A stretch of 64,000 nt of DNA from Zeugodacus cucurbitae (taxonomy: Eukaryota > Arthropoda > Insecta > Diptera > Tephritidae), in the NCBI RefSeq assembly GCF_028554725.1, contig NC_071671.1, positions 23,125,501 through 23,189,500 of the forward strand. The letters run 5' to 3'. Below the pieces are notes generated by a model that searched no databases, had not been told where the DNA came from, and worked only from the letters and a program-made list of their open reading frames with translations. Position numbers and translations under genes: made by a program. Shown here one piece after another: positions 25,101-40,100 of the stretch. How positions within the stretch are numbered: position 1 is the first letter of the stretch; every line of letters starts with the position of its first letter.

Positions 25101-28100
25101 TGTGAAAGCTTCACTGAAAGCTAATAAATAAAAAAATGTCTACTATTCATCTGAAGGCTTCTAGTTAAAATATTTGAGAAACGAAAATAAGAAAGATTCA
25201 GTGAAAACGTTTGAAAAAGGTAACACAAATTCACGAACCAACTATTGATGTAAAAGCTTTCAGCGGCAATATCCGAAAATATGCAAGCTTCGGTGAAATC
25301 ATACATAAAAATTATTTGAAAAAGCTTTCAGGTTGAATATTTGGGTAGCAAAATTATGAAAGCTTCATCGAAAGCATTTGTGAATGCTCACAAAAAACTC
25401 CTACTGTGAAAGCTCTTTCCTATATTTTACGATGTAGATTTGACCTAGCAAAATGAGGAATACAATTTTTTCAGCAAAATTCAGCTGTTTTTAGACTATA
25501 AAGACTTCTATCAAAGCTTCTCGTAAGCCCAATGAATCTGAGATATATCCAATTAATATTTATAGATTGAGAACTAAAATAATGATATCACTATTACATC
25601 TCAAGTCACGAAGCTCTCACTGCACTGCACCTGACAAGCAATTTACCAAACCACTTTCCTCGGGATGCAAATGCGACGAAAGGGCGTTCAAAGCTGCAGT
25701 GGCACCAATGGCGTCAACAATTCCTGCGAGCTGATGCCCATTCAACGCTTAAGCGGTTATCAACGTGCCAGTCGTTTTGTGCCGTTGTGTTTTGGCGAGC
25801 TGAGCTGGATCTTCATGGACCCGTTCTACACACATTTGCTATGCTCTTTTTAATTTTACAAACGGAGGTGCGCGACATGACACTAGAGTACAGCTGGTGT
25901 TGCCGTTGCCGCGCATTACGGTTTGTTTTTGTTGAATCAATTCTTGCCGATGTTGATTTTTGTTTTTTTGTTTTCTTATAGCCGCTCATTTCTTATATTG
26001 CTGCGTCTTTTGCACCTTAATAGAGTCATAAATATTTATGAAAACTTGTTTCACATTTTCCTCTCTCCACTGCTTCGTGAACGCGAACAACGCGAAGCGC
26101 TCAAATGCTCCATTTACGAATAGCTAAGTGTTGTTGCACGTGTAATATATTTACGTAATGTGACGCCTACAGATGACGGCAGCAACTCCTTTTACTACAT
26201 CATGTAGTAAGATAATGCTATGAGTAAGGTTTCTATAAAAAAATATATAGAAGGACGAAGGATTACTATTTGTAGGATATTAGCGCACATTTGCGCGCTT
26301 AGAATGCAAAGAAAACATGATGCCATGTAATAACAGCACTAACTTCTTTACTATGGCATGCAGTTTGAACATTCTATCGAACTGGTATCTTACGGAGAAA
26401 TAGATGTTGGCGTTTCAACTTTATACAGTTTGCGCGAACTTTTCGTATGAATTAGAAATTAATTTGAAGGAGACATAACGATTTGGTTATAATCGAATTT
26501 CAGTATATTGAAAACTTTGCGCAAACTGTTTGCACAAATTACTGCTCAACATTTTGTTTGGAAATTTCAAATTACGAAATAATAACTTTTAATTTCAGTT
26601 CCAAGTTTGGACAAATATTTGATGATTCGAATTATAGAGCGATATACGAGTTTGTATTTAAAAATCTTAGTTAACATCAATATGAATAGGTTTAGGTTGA
26701 AGAAAAAAGAAAAAAATTAGGGTTCTGACGAAGGTTCGTAGATATCTAATAATAATAAGTTAAGATAATATGTTTTGCTTTATGATCTTATTTTTGAAGA
26801 AAGAGCTCATAGGAGACTACAATTTACGGATTACACTTTTTATTAGTCATCACCAACCAGATGGATGGTGGATTTAAGTGAGGATTAAGGATAGAACCTT
26901 TAAAGTGCACTTATCGGAAGTCTCAAAATCCACCATGAGCATAGTTCGTGAGGGAAGGACATCACTCCGAGATCTAGATATATATAGACTCGAATAAAAT
27001 TAAAAAACTCTAAACAAAACAGAGCGAAAAATAGTTTCAGTAAGAATATATCAACATATATAGATATCTTTCAGAAGAAGTGGAAGCAATCTAGCTAGAA
27101 GTAAAAAAAAGTTGTTCGATTAAAAATTACTTACAATATGGTAGGTATCGACTTAAATATTCTCGAAGGTAATGTCAAAAATATCTATCTGGTAGAGTCA
27201 TTCTTCTTCTTCTTGACTGGCGTAGACACCGCTTACCGGTTATAGCCGAGTCCACAACAGCGCGCCACGCATCTCTCCTTTTGGCAGTTTGGCGCCAATT
27301 GGTAATACCAAGTGAAGACAGGTCCTTCTCCACCTGGTCCTTCCATCGGAGTGGAGGTCTCCCTCTTCCTCTGCTTCCACCAGCGGGCACTGCATCGAAA
27401 ACTTTCAGAGCTGGGGCACTTTCCCCCATTCGAACAACATGCCAGCATAGCCGCTGTCTTTTTATTCGCTGGACTACGTCTATGTCGTCGAACAACACAT
27501 ACAGCTCATGATTCCATCTTCTGCGGTATTCGCTGTTGCCAATGTTTAAGTGACCATAAATCTTCCGCAAAACCTTTCTCTCGAAAACTCCTAGTGCCGC
27601 CTCATCGGATGTTGACATCGTCCACGCTTCTGCACCATAAAGCAGGACGAGAATGATAAGCGTCTTATAGAGTTTAATTTTGGTTCATCGAGAGAGGACT
27701 TTACTTTTCCATTGCCTACTCAGTCTATAGTAGCACCTGTTGGCAAGAGTGATTCTGCGTTGGATTGCAAGGCTGGTAGAGTCATTGAAGTCCATAAAAG
27801 TTGTATCTTTCGAATTTGGACATGAACTCTTACAAGAACCTATATTTTCCGGTAGAATTTGGAAGAAACTACTGGAACCGATACGCCTTTCTAGAAAAAA
27901 AGTGTCCAAAAATTTTACAAAAAGCTAGAAGAGCCTTCCCTCGATATAAATAGTTAGGGAGGAGCTCATAACTCTTTTTGTAGCTCAATGAGTAGATTAA
28001 GGAACTTGCTTCTGTTCAAATAGCGACTACTTCCTGTTTAAGCATGACTAAACTGCAATAGCGCGAAAAATATATGAGTTAGACGCCGTTACTTTGTTAG

Positions 28101-31100
28101 GCATTAAAATATGTGAATTCCTGTACATATTTATATATATCTTATATTCTTGCTACAACACAACCGTGAGGTAGCTATACTCTATCTACTCTGTCTACGG
28201 AGCCCTAATATTGCAGCCATTAAGATAGGCCACTCAACCTACATATGTATATACTATATATTTATGTATCTTTTCGTATATGTATATATATACTCAAAAG
28301 CTATTAAGATTATACTTTCGCTAGTAATCTTACACTGAACTCCTTTAGACTGCGTTAGACTACTGCTTAGCAGCATCTTCTACACTTCTATTTGCTTACT
28401 TTAAAATTTATAAACACTCAGGTGTATCGCTATGTACAGTTTCTCCTTCTATATGTGTATATATATATTAAAAATATTTTTTCACAGAAGTGTGAATATA
28501 AAAAAGCGCTTCACGTAATGTGCGCGCTGAAGGGTGGCGCAAATGTTTAAGTGTGTGTGTGTGCGAGTTTGTTTGCTTCTCTCTCTCATATTTTTTCTTT
28601 ATTTATTTGTTGTTGCTTGATATGGCATTGTTTTTATACTCTCGCAACAAATGTTGCTAAAGAGAGTATTATAGTTTTGTTCACATAACGGTTGTTTGTA
28701 ACACCCAAAACTAAACGAGTAGATATAGGGCTATATATACCAAAGTGATCAGGGTGAAGAGTGGAGTTCAAATCCGAATGTCTGTGTGTCCGTCCGTCCG
28801 TCCGTCTGTGCAAGCTGTAACTTGAGTAAAAATTAAGATATCTTGATGAAACTTGGCACACTTATTTCACCAATTGCTTTCGAAAATGAGCAAAATCGGA
28901 CCACTGCCACGCCCACAAAATGGCGAAAACCGAAAACACATAAAGGGCCATAACTAAGCCATAAATAAAGCTATGGAAATAAAATTTGGTATGAAGGATC
29001 GCACTATGAAGGGGCATATTGGCATGGAATTTTTTGGGGGAAGTGGGCGTGGCCCCGCCCCCTACTAAGTTTTTTGTACATATCTCGCAAACCAATAGAG
29101 CTATATAAACCAAACTTTCTGCAGTCGTTTTTTTAGACACTTCCTCATACAGTCCAAAAATTAAAGAAATCGGATCATAACCACGCCCACCTCCCATACA
29201 AAAGTTAGGTTGAAAATTACTAAAAGTGGGTTAACTCACTAACGGAAAACGTCGGAAACACTAAATTTCACATAAGAATTGGCAGATGAAAGCTGCACCC
29301 AGATTTTTTTACAAAATGGAAAATGGGAGTGGCGTCGCCAACTTATGGGTCAAAAACCATATCTCAGGAACTACTCGAGCGATTTCAATGAAACTTGGTT
29401 TGTAATAGTTTCTTTACATTCCAATGATATGTTGTGAAAATAGGCCAAATCGCTTCACAACCACGACTACTTCCTATATACCAGAACTTTGAAGACGGTC
29501 TAAATCGTTTACTTTACAATATATAAAGTAAGTACTAGTGAAGATATCGATGCAGAACTTTGCACAAATACTATGTTAATAGTGTGGCAGCTCCATTCTA
29601 AAAATCGCCGAAATCGGACCATAGGTTTTTAAGGCCCCATATATCGAACACGAGGACCTCGGTGCTTCTAACCTAATATTATGGTTTCCAACTTTCAATG
29701 GACTTTATACAATATATATGATGAATATGTATGTCAAATTGTGTATTATATAATATAAATAAAGTCAAATAAATAAATTGCGAGAGTATAAAATGTTCGG
29801 TTACACCCGAACTTAGCCCTTCCTTACTTGTTGTTGTTGTTAAGTATATATGCAGCTTTGTTGTTATTATTATTTTTTTCTTCCTTCTTTTATTTAGTTG
29901 CTTCTATTCACACAACAACACTCTTTTCTTTTTTGTTTTGTAGCCTCTATTGTTGTTGTGCACTGTCTTGTTATGCTGGGAGCGATTTTTTATGTATTTT
30001 TAACATGAGCACATCAACACTAATGCTGCCAAACACAAACACTCTCATATTTTAGTGTAGTTATATGTATGTAAGTGTGTGTGAGTTTATAAGCGTATTG
30101 TTTGCCAGGCAGACAGTCCAAGGAGCCGTGTAGTGTGTGTGAGTGTGAGGTAGACCATGCAGAAAAGCCGGAAGGAAGCTACAGGCGTCAAGTCATTGAA
30201 CTTGCCAGGTGAGTGTGATAATCCAAAGAACATACGTGTATATATGTATTTATAGATATGTGTGTGCCTTACCGGCGACGTGCATTTCATTGTGAATTCT
30301 TCACTCACAATCAGTCATATACTTGTGTGAACTTTAAAGTGTGCGAGTGAGTTGAAATAGTCATATACACTTATGTATATACACAGATATTGTGTTTAAT
30401 TATTTAAAAGCTTTTAAAACTTTTAAAGCTTTAAATTTAATTGAAGTATATTGAACAATTCCTATATTTTCTAGGAATTTAAGTATGCTATTTTCTCCTG
30501 GTATTCTTGACGTTTTTGGTTTAAATTGTATATAAAACTATAGTTCCTATTGAGCTTTTAAGCTTTTTGTGTATTTTTAAAGTTTAAAAATAACTAAAAT
30601 AATATTTAATTTAATATTTGTTGTGCTATTTGTCTAAAAACTTTTTATTCCTTAATATTTTTAAGTTGTCATGTCCATGAAGCTTTCATTTTATAAATAG
30701 TTCTAGTTATAAGCTACTCTTGTTAACGTTAATTTACGTGAATTACATTAACAATGGAGTCAACAATATAATAAAAAATTTTCAGTTTACGAAACTTGTG
30801 TATAAGCTCATATATTTTTGAAAATAATTTATATATACAATTCTATATGCCTCATTTAAATTTTTTTTTCCAAAATTAATTTGCTGCAGCAAATAATATA
30901 CAAATTGCTCTCACAGTTTGTATCAAATAGCACAAAGTATTACTCAAAGCTTTAAACAAGCTTTCACTTGGCTTAAAGTATCATAACAACAAAGCTTTAT
31001 TTATATAAGAGCTTTTTGCTTTTTTGTTATGAACACTTCGTTCTGAATCTTGTAAACAGTTATTAATATACAGTTAGCAAATCTTTAACACAAGGAGCTT

Positions 31101-34100
31101 TTACTTATTCTTTCATCCCTTTTTCGCCTCTTTTTCACTATCTCTATCTTGAAAGCTACTAACTTTGGAAAGTTTATTATCGTAAAAAAATGGAACTTTA
31201 TGAAAGAGACTCCAAAAGTTTATTTTCATATATTGCTATTTTCTTAAGCTTTCACTTTTTAGCAACAATAATCCTTCAAGCGTTTATTAACTAAATGTTC
31301 ATATCTGTGTGTACCATCGCTTTGACAAAAACTTCGTAATATAAAAAAATAAACTTTTTAAGTTATAGCTTATTCATAAAAAAACTTTCACGAGTTTTTT
31401 GGATAAAAATTTATTTGAAAAACTTTTAGTTGTATTAGCACTGTTAGATACTTCCACTAATGCTAGAGTTTAGAGGTTCTATAATACCAACTCAAATTTC
31501 GAACTTTCAAATATGAGCTTTCACTAAATTTTCTCAAAGAGTATTCATATTCGAAATAAATTTATAATATAGCTGATTACTACAAATAGTTTGACCTACT
31601 AAATCTAAATTAGAAGAATCAATTTTAGAATCATTATTTGTTTTTCTTTCTACAAATATTGTTGAGCTTATGCTTATTTTTCATATTTCATTTCTAAAGG
31701 AAATGATGTCCATAAAATTAAAAAAGCTCAAAGGAAATTTAGTTATAATTTCTTCATTCTAAAAGCACTGTGCCATTCATTAATGAAATTACCTTCATCA
31801 ACAACTTCCGTTGCCTTTCATTAATCTTTAATATTTGAGCTTTCACAAGTATACCTCATACCTCAATAAGCATATAAAGTACTTTACCATAAATGCGCCC
31901 TTTATCAAGGGAAAAAAATCATTTGAAGCACCCTATAGAGCCACTGATGAGCACCATCACATGCAGACATATCATAACTGGACACAGAAGGAAGAAAGGG
32001 TAGGAAAGCGGAAAAAAATATTGTCAAAGGGTAGCAGGACGCTAGCAAGGAGCAGCACAGCACAATATAACAGCAGTCGCCTATTTGCTGGATCATCATT
32101 GACAAATGGTGTCTGCTACAGATTGGCCGCTGCACAAACCAAAGCCCCGCCGACTGATGGCTGGACAATCGCGTCACGCGACTGCTTGCTGCATGGCAAA
32201 GACGTAATGCAAGCGATTATTTCCGCCAATCAACTTTGTGCCTGTGCATGTGTGTTTGAGTTTATGGCATATCTTTCCATTAGCCTCTGTGTGTAAGGCG
32301 TCCGTTCAAAATGGGGGTGAGTAACAGTAAAATATGCGAAGATACAGCTGGCTGGGATTATCCACTTTTTGATGGCTTCCCAACACGCTCTTGCCCACAT
32401 GAACAATCAACGCGAATAAATATGCCACAATATATATATGTATGTATATTAACAGTTGCATAACCGTTACCTTTGCTTATTTATCTTCTTCTTCTTCTTT
32501 CACATCCGCTTTCTTTATTTTAATTGCCTTGTCCGCGTTTATACATACTTGCATGCAACTCCATGCCGGGACCCATTCTTTGACGGCATAAATTAATGAC
32601 TGTTGCCGCTTTATGCAGGCGCACGATTCATGTTGATCCACTTACATGCATATTTACATGCGGAATGATAATTAATGAATCGGCAGTACTTTATGCGCAA
32701 CTGGGTTAAAATATTTGCATGCGAAGGTAAAAGATTGCCGAAGAATGGAATAAATCTTATTTACTTAAAAACGAGAACGTGGAATAAAGGTGAAAGAAAT
32801 AACATAGAAGCTTACACTGAAAGCTTTAAAGTCTAAAAATGGAAAATTGATTTAGAAATTATTTTTTAAAGATACATCTTTTAAGGGGTACTTCATTCTT
32901 CAAAATAATTAATAGTTTAAGAGCTTTTCAGGTAAAAAGTTACGACAATGATATAAATTTAATATTGGACACATTAGATAGTGAATGCTCGCTTTCTGTA
33001 AAACTTTTTTATTAATTTAAAATTACATGTTTGCTGATTTGGTGCCAATAGCATAATAAAAACTCTTACATCAGACATTTTTTTAACTGTATCATTATTC
33101 AATTTTAAAGCTCTTTTGATAAGAAAACAGTGAAAGCTCTGTTTCTGCGAGCTTCAAATGTTTTCATGAAGTTATAATAAAATCTTTTCTTCAAGTTCAA
33201 CATTATATAATTCGAAACTTATTCATGAAAGCTCATTTTTCTGAAAGCTTTCATTAAAGTTGAATCAGTACAAATTATTTAATTAAAACAACGTTATGAT
33301 TACATCTTTTCTTCATGTCTAACATTAATAGATTCAAAATTTTAATTATGAAAAATCTGTGAAAGCTCTTTTTTCTGCAAGCTTTCACAGCTTTGAATCT
33401 TTGCAAATTGTTTCAGTTATGATCTGTTAATAAAAGTTATGAAAGATTTGTTTTATTATGAAAGCTCAAAGCTATGAAAGCTTTTATATGGACAAAAACG
33501 AACTACAACACAATTTTAATATAGAAATCGAAAAGACATTTCTGTTTTTATTAATTTTTTCTACTGAATCTTAAAAAGTGTCAATATCTGGAACTTGCTA
33601 ATGAGCTTTTTGCCTGAATCTTCTTCGATTCAACTGAAACAAATACGTATTGTGATTGCTTTCAACTCTGAAGTTCCAATGTACGCAGTGAAATCATTCA
33701 GCTACGTCCTCATCGAAATTTAATACCGTTAATATTGCATACTTATGAAATTACCTGCATGAAAGCTCTTCACTTCACTACTTTCTTTATATGTATAAGT
33801 ACAATATTGAATTGTGGGCAAAGAATCGAAAGCAATATACAGAAGAGTATATATCAATCCGCAAGTGGCGTAATATTATGGCACAGTGTTGTATTGAAAA
33901 AAGCCTGTTAAAGACTGTAATTTGCTCTCGAACAGCAATAAATGAAGACAACAACAAAATACTCTCATAATAGTTTACACAGTAAAAATAAGGACAATGC
34001 CTCAGATATACATATATATCAAGCAAACATTTTGCACGCATCGTTCGTTAACAACCTTAACGGTGTAACAGCCAACAATAAACGACAACAATACACTCGT

Positions 34101-37100
34101 GAATCTCTGGTCAACGCGCTGTGAGCATCTCTTCATGGGCGTTAATGACATGTGTCAGAGGCGTGTCAATATTTAATAAGTCGGTTGCGTAAATGACATT
34201 TTGCGCTTAACGATGTGGCGATGACGGCGGCAATCGCAGCGATCGCGCATAGCTCACGTGCGTGTGGTATAAGGTGGCGGATGAGTGGAATTGTATATAT
34301 TTAAATTTGAGATGGAAGCTTATAGTTTGCAGCGGAGTGACGTGATGGGTGGCTGTATACTGCGGATTTTTTAAACTAATAATTAGATTGCTTTCATTTT
34401 AAGTTTCGATACAATGAATATGAAAAATCGAAGACAGAATAAATTAGTTTAATTATTTTATAAATTCTTATTTTTCGCCATTTTGTTACTTAGCCTACTG
34501 TTCTCAGGCATCTCACTGTTTCGATAACACTCTTAATCATAGTAAAAACACACATTTATGAAAAATTTTGCCTACAATTAGGCGCATTGCTTAATAAAAT
34601 GTATCGGATAATTTAAATACTTACATTTCTGATAGTGATAATTGAAATAACAATTAATAAGCTGAGAGGGAGCTATAAGTAAACCAGATAATATTGAAGA
34701 TTGTAAGATCCTAAGAATGCTAAGTCCGTAAAGAGGGAAGAATCTGAGCTAGTATAATACTAAATTAGAAGTGAGAAGTTTTAAGAAGATTAAAATAAAG
34801 AATCAGGACTATAGAGACTTATTTTGTCATCATCGAATAAAATCGAAATAAAATTGACAATCTATATAGAGACTAAACAAGAGATTCGCAGACGAGGAAG
34901 GCCAGCCAATACATGAAAGCAGCAAAATGAAGCAGAATAAAAAAAATCAAGCTATACGTAGCGACAAATCAAATTTCTAGCTTTAAATAAATCGAATTAT
35001 ACACATATAAATTGTTTATTGAGGCCCTATGTTCCACCTAGGAGCTTTAGGTAAATTTTTTTGTTTTAAGAATGATTTCGAGCCGAAAGGCCCAATTTCC
35101 GAGAGAAGTGTTGCCACATTGAAAACTACACGTCTAAAAAGACACTCGTTAGTATACAGCAATTAGGACGTATTATATTTCTGATATGGCAACAAAAAAG
35201 AGTGTATATTAATGGGCAAAAAACCACATTGAGTCAAGACGTTTTCTTCAAAGTTTGCTCGTCCAGATACCTATGTATCTGCTGAAGAATATCGAATAAA
35301 TTGGCTGAAGTTTGAGGTTAAGAAAGTCTTGTTCAGTCTGGCATCATTGGTGATGAATTTGATTCTCAACATGCTATAAGTATGGTAAATATTTTTATTT
35401 TTTTTATCAGATTATATTTCTAAACTCATCTTGAATTAACATTATCGAAAAATGTTCCTTTGAAAAATGGAAAGCCCTTCAGTAGCATAATTAATACTTA
35501 CATCAATAGCACCTACAAAGCAATTTCCACATGATGCCATCACCTCGCGAACTCAAGGTCTCACAACATCAGCGAACGCTGCCTCACAGCACGCTATTAC
35601 AACATTAAAATGCATATAGCAAGCAAATATAGAGAGGAATGTGGCAACGCTGTGCACGTGATGGAAGCTCACCTGATCGTCAGCGAAGTGTGCGCGCGCT
35701 AACAATAAAGCCATCAGCCATGCTGCACACCTTATCTTCCCCAAACTCATTTCAACTTGCATTTGCGACTGCAGTATACATGCATAAACTTGTATGTGTT
35801 TGTATGTAGGTATATATATACATATGTTGCATCGTTTTATGTCATCATCATTGCTATTTACCGTTTTGCCGCATGGCATTACGTTGTTAATTTCCCGTCG
35901 AATGTGATCGAATAAATTAAGAATCAGCAACCAGCAGCCGACAAGTCACTCGCAGCGCAGCCAAGCAGTGTAGCGGGCAATAACAACAATAACAAACCTT
36001 AGTTGCGCTTATGCAAGCAAGCAACCAACCGAGCCATTCATCCGCGTTGAGTCATCATCATCATCAACTGTGGCTCTGTGGTGGAGTCAGGTACCAAGCA
36101 GCTGATGTGATGTGTTGTTGCAGCGCGCGCCTTCACAAGGATTACCGTTAGTCAACGTGTGCACTATACTACTACTTTATTGCATTTATTTGCGGATATC
36201 ATTTCGAGTTATTGATTTTCGAATATTCCATGTTGCCAAGCACATGCTGACACACACACAGTCACACGAGCACTCTTGCTTAATTATATTTACACTCACA
36301 GGGACACACACACATACACATATATATGTAAAGTGGAGCAAGCGCGCGTTCATGCAATTGCGGTTGGATGGCACACGTGCAACATGCAACACTTGCTTGG
36401 CTGATTGCTGACAATGTTGTTGCAACTTTGTTTCAATCTATAATTATATGTTTAAATACACATACATGCATCGATATTATGCTCATTTAGTTGCTACATA
36501 TAGATATATGGTTGTGTGTGTGCTGGTCGCCGCCGCTCATTGTGGTCGTAATACAATATTTTCATTATTTTCACTTCTCGCAACCGCGAACCACCAAATG
36601 GCCGCCACCGCTCTATGACAGGCAACTAACCAGTCAACCATTGAACAGTGCCAGTGCAGCCAGCCAGACTGTCAGACAGGCGGACTGTCGCCTCGTAACC
36701 ACAGGCAGCAGCCGTGTAGCAAACATTTAATGACATTGCACACTCACATATACCCATGCTCTGGTTTGTCATTATCTTTAAAGTGCTCACTTTTCATTGA
36801 AATATTCATGTTTTGAATTAATAGAGATTTATGATATTAATCAGGGAAGGATTACCACATTGCATGTTTGTTTGTATGAGATTTTTTATTGGTAATACAT
36901 TCTCAGTAGGAAATTTTTCGACCTCTGTATAATGAATCGATAGTTCATAACCAGTAGTTTTCCAGTTGAATCCACCTGTTTTTGGAAACATCAATTCTGT
37001 TCACCCTCAAAGGAGAAATGTTTCACTGCACACTAAAACGCGTTGATATTGATTCACTTCGATAAAAGTCTCGCTAATAGTATTTGGAAGCAAATTCTAA

Positions 37101-40100
37101 TAAGTGAAGTTGATTTTCTCAAAAAGGGTTGTTACATTATTTTGTCAAACTCTCCCATTTAAAGAACATAAAATAATTTATAGAGCTATATATCACCATC
37201 AGATTGGATATGTTATCGAGTTAATATCGATAAGTTAGATATTATATATCGATTTATATCCATAAATGTTATTGATTCGATATAGGTAAACGTCGAGGCC
37301 TCATAAACTCTCAAGCGCAGTCATCCTAAACGATAAGGACCATAACTGGTCTAAGCAAGCCTATGCCTACCAGACCAACCTAACCAAACCTAACCAATAT
37401 CTATCATCGAATGCGTAAGCTATATTTGACAATTACTTCTTTCAAACGACCTCTAATGTCAGACTGCTTTATCCAACGAGTACGTTTCCGCAACAAAACT
37501 AAACATAGAATATTAAAAAAGATTACATAGTAGGTATACTACTTCTCCAGAATTTACTCCATCTAACTTCTTTTTGTGAAGTTATTTGTAAAGCACGACA
37601 GCAAGTTTCGGAATGTTGTCGAACTCAATACCATAAACTGAGTCGTATCGAAAACATAGCTTTAAAGAAAATGTAAATAAACTCCCTCGATTTTGTAACC
37701 ACCTTCCAATACTCTATAATCTACGAACGATCGATATACTCGCACAACAGTGGGAATATGTTCTGAAATTTATTTTCATACAGCTTTGTGAATTAATATT
37801 TATTAGCTACTAAGAAGTGATACAAATAAGCGAAAAAAGCTCTGTTATGAAACATAAGAACTGTTTTCCTACAGAGCCTCTGTACTACTATATTTGCACA
37901 CAACAGCTCTTCTTTTTTATACTCTCGCAACATGTTGCACAGAGTATTATAGTATTGTTCACATAACGGTTGTTTGTATCACCCAGAAATAAAAGAGTAA
38001 AGTTGGAATCCGGATGTCTGTCCGTCCGTCTGTCCGTACAGGCGATAACTTGAGTAAAAATTGAGATAACTTAATGAAACAAAATGGGCAAAAAAATAAA
38101 TGATGTCATGAAAGTTAAAATTTGGAACAAAGGATCGCATGAGGGAGGGGCACATTTGGATGTAATTTTTTCTTTTTGTCCCCGCCCCCAAATAAGTTTT
38201 TTGTATATATCTTGCAAACTAATAAAGGTATATAAACCAAACATTCTGCAGTCACTTCTTTTAGCCGTTTCTTTATACAGTCCAAAACTGAAAAAATAGG
38301 ATAATAACCACGCCCACCTCCCATACAAAGGTTATGTTAAAAATTACTATAAGTGAGTTAACTCACTAACGAAAAACGTCAGAAACACTAAATTTTCTAT
38401 AAGAAATGGCAGATGGAAGCTGCACTCAAATTTTTTTTACAGAATGGAAAATGGGCGTGGCGTCGCCCACTTATGGGTCAAAACCAAATCTCAGGAACTA
38501 CTCGACCGATTGCAATGATCTCCCTTCACTTATGGAAAAATTGTCAAAATCGGACTATAAATTTATCAAGAAAATATCAAGAAATATCTGAACCAAAATT
38601 AAGTGAGCATATAGTCCTGTATATAGCGTAGCTTGGTGGGGAAAATGAGTGAAATGAGAGTATAAAATGTTCGGTCGCACCCAAACTTAGCCTTCCCTAA
38701 CTTGTTTTCTATCGCTTTTTTATTTGTTTTTATCGCTTGCGTTACTTTTCTTTTAAAAACTTATTCAGATTTAACAATATTTTTTAATGTGAATTACTTC
38801 ACAGTACATAGTACTTTTTTGTACGATATTTATAAATTAATTGATATTTTAATGGAAGTTTTTAAAACCACTGAGTTCGAAGCGCATAGTTGCTAATTGA
38901 TAAAGGAGCGAACTAGTAGTACTTATTCACTAGTAGTACATATATCGGAAAAACAGCCGGATCCTGGATAGCTCAGGTCAGTTACAATACATAAGTGTTT
39001 TAAAATTCTATCCGTGGTCTTTGCATCAAAAATAAATTAGGGACCCTGTAAGACCGAGAGAACAACTGGTACGACGAGTTATAAAAACTAGAAAGAGAGT
39101 GATGTCTATATATCAACTGACGGAATCAAATCGACTCATCTCGACCTTATAATTCATCCTTTCGGACAACAGTCGGATTTACGAAACTGGAATGTAATGA
39201 GATTTTTATCCAGACCAGGTCAAATCGACATGTCTCAAACTTATTTAGGGAATGTTTTCTGTCGCGCTAGCAAAAATAATCAAGTGACTGCTGTACTTGC
39301 TTATAAGAAGTTATAAGTATGAATTCCGACGATACAGGACAGAATTTAAGAACCCGAATAGAATATTAGACGGTAAACTTTAGTTAAACTATACAAATCT
39401 ATTGAAGCAAATGAATTTTTGGCAAAACTAATACAAAATGACAATAAAGTGAAGCAAGAACGTTTCTGCGGGTGAACAGTAACGGTTGCTATGCGTCATC
39501 AACAAGAAAGGTGAATTCCAAACCACAGTGAATTCAGTTCTTCTAGTAACATTTCTTTGGTATAATTCATAGCATTGAATAGATTCACAGTCGGAGATAG
39601 GTAAAGCCTAGATAAATTTAAATTTATTCAGCTGTATTGCCAAACATTTCTGTCGATTGTTTATTGTGGAAATAGTATTTAAAATATTGTTTTAGAAGGA
39701 GTGAAGAGAGATTGTCTATACATAGAAAAAAAGAAATATCAACGAAGTTGATTAATAGTGTCTGCCCTTAACTGATATACAGATGAAGTTGGTACGCTAT
39801 CAAAAAGACTGTCTACAATTTAAGCAAACCTAGTCTGGTTTTCCGAGCATAATAAACTAGTATGTATAGGCGAAGGCAGCTGTTTAGTATGCAAAATCAG
39901 TTTTAAATAATGACAAAGGGATGTAATGAAATTATTTAACATTTGAAGTTAAATTAGTGTATGAAGTCACTCTGACATAGACTGACGATTTAGAGGCTTC
40001 AAGTGCCTCCATCGATCCAGTAATGAATAAACTTTAATTTTGTTCGCCGAAATTACTTTATGCAATAATTTATCTTTCGATTAAAGAAATCATCAAAAGC

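Larger units (their letters stand above)
29832..37917. other. Intron 3, long stretch without genes
   Basis: Contains short simple repeats ((TTG)n near 29830, (CTT)n near 32485, (ATC)n near 36050, (CA)n near 36250 and 36310) and the AGCTTTCA-rich segment listed separately. A less AT-rich open region at 31900-32300 has no ATG start or recognisable family. Confidence 0.45.

Noticed and set aside
25665..26123. Plus-strand ORFs around 25.7-26.1 kb
   Set aside because: No conserved motif, and they lie in the CUB gene intron on the opposite strand.
31835..32296. 153-codon plus-strand open frame
   Set aside because: Starts at TTG, not ATG, composition lacks any domain, no matching splice sites, and an overlapping minus-strand frame is equally long.
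24955..33780. CRISPR-like array of repeated GAAAGCTTTCA
   Set aside because: Spacing is irregular, repeats are degenerate and too short, and the DNA is from a eukaryote.
35000..35420. Possible old coding sequence (LVQSGIIGDEFDSQH-like reading)
   Set aside because: Multiple stops and no recognisable family; not supportable.
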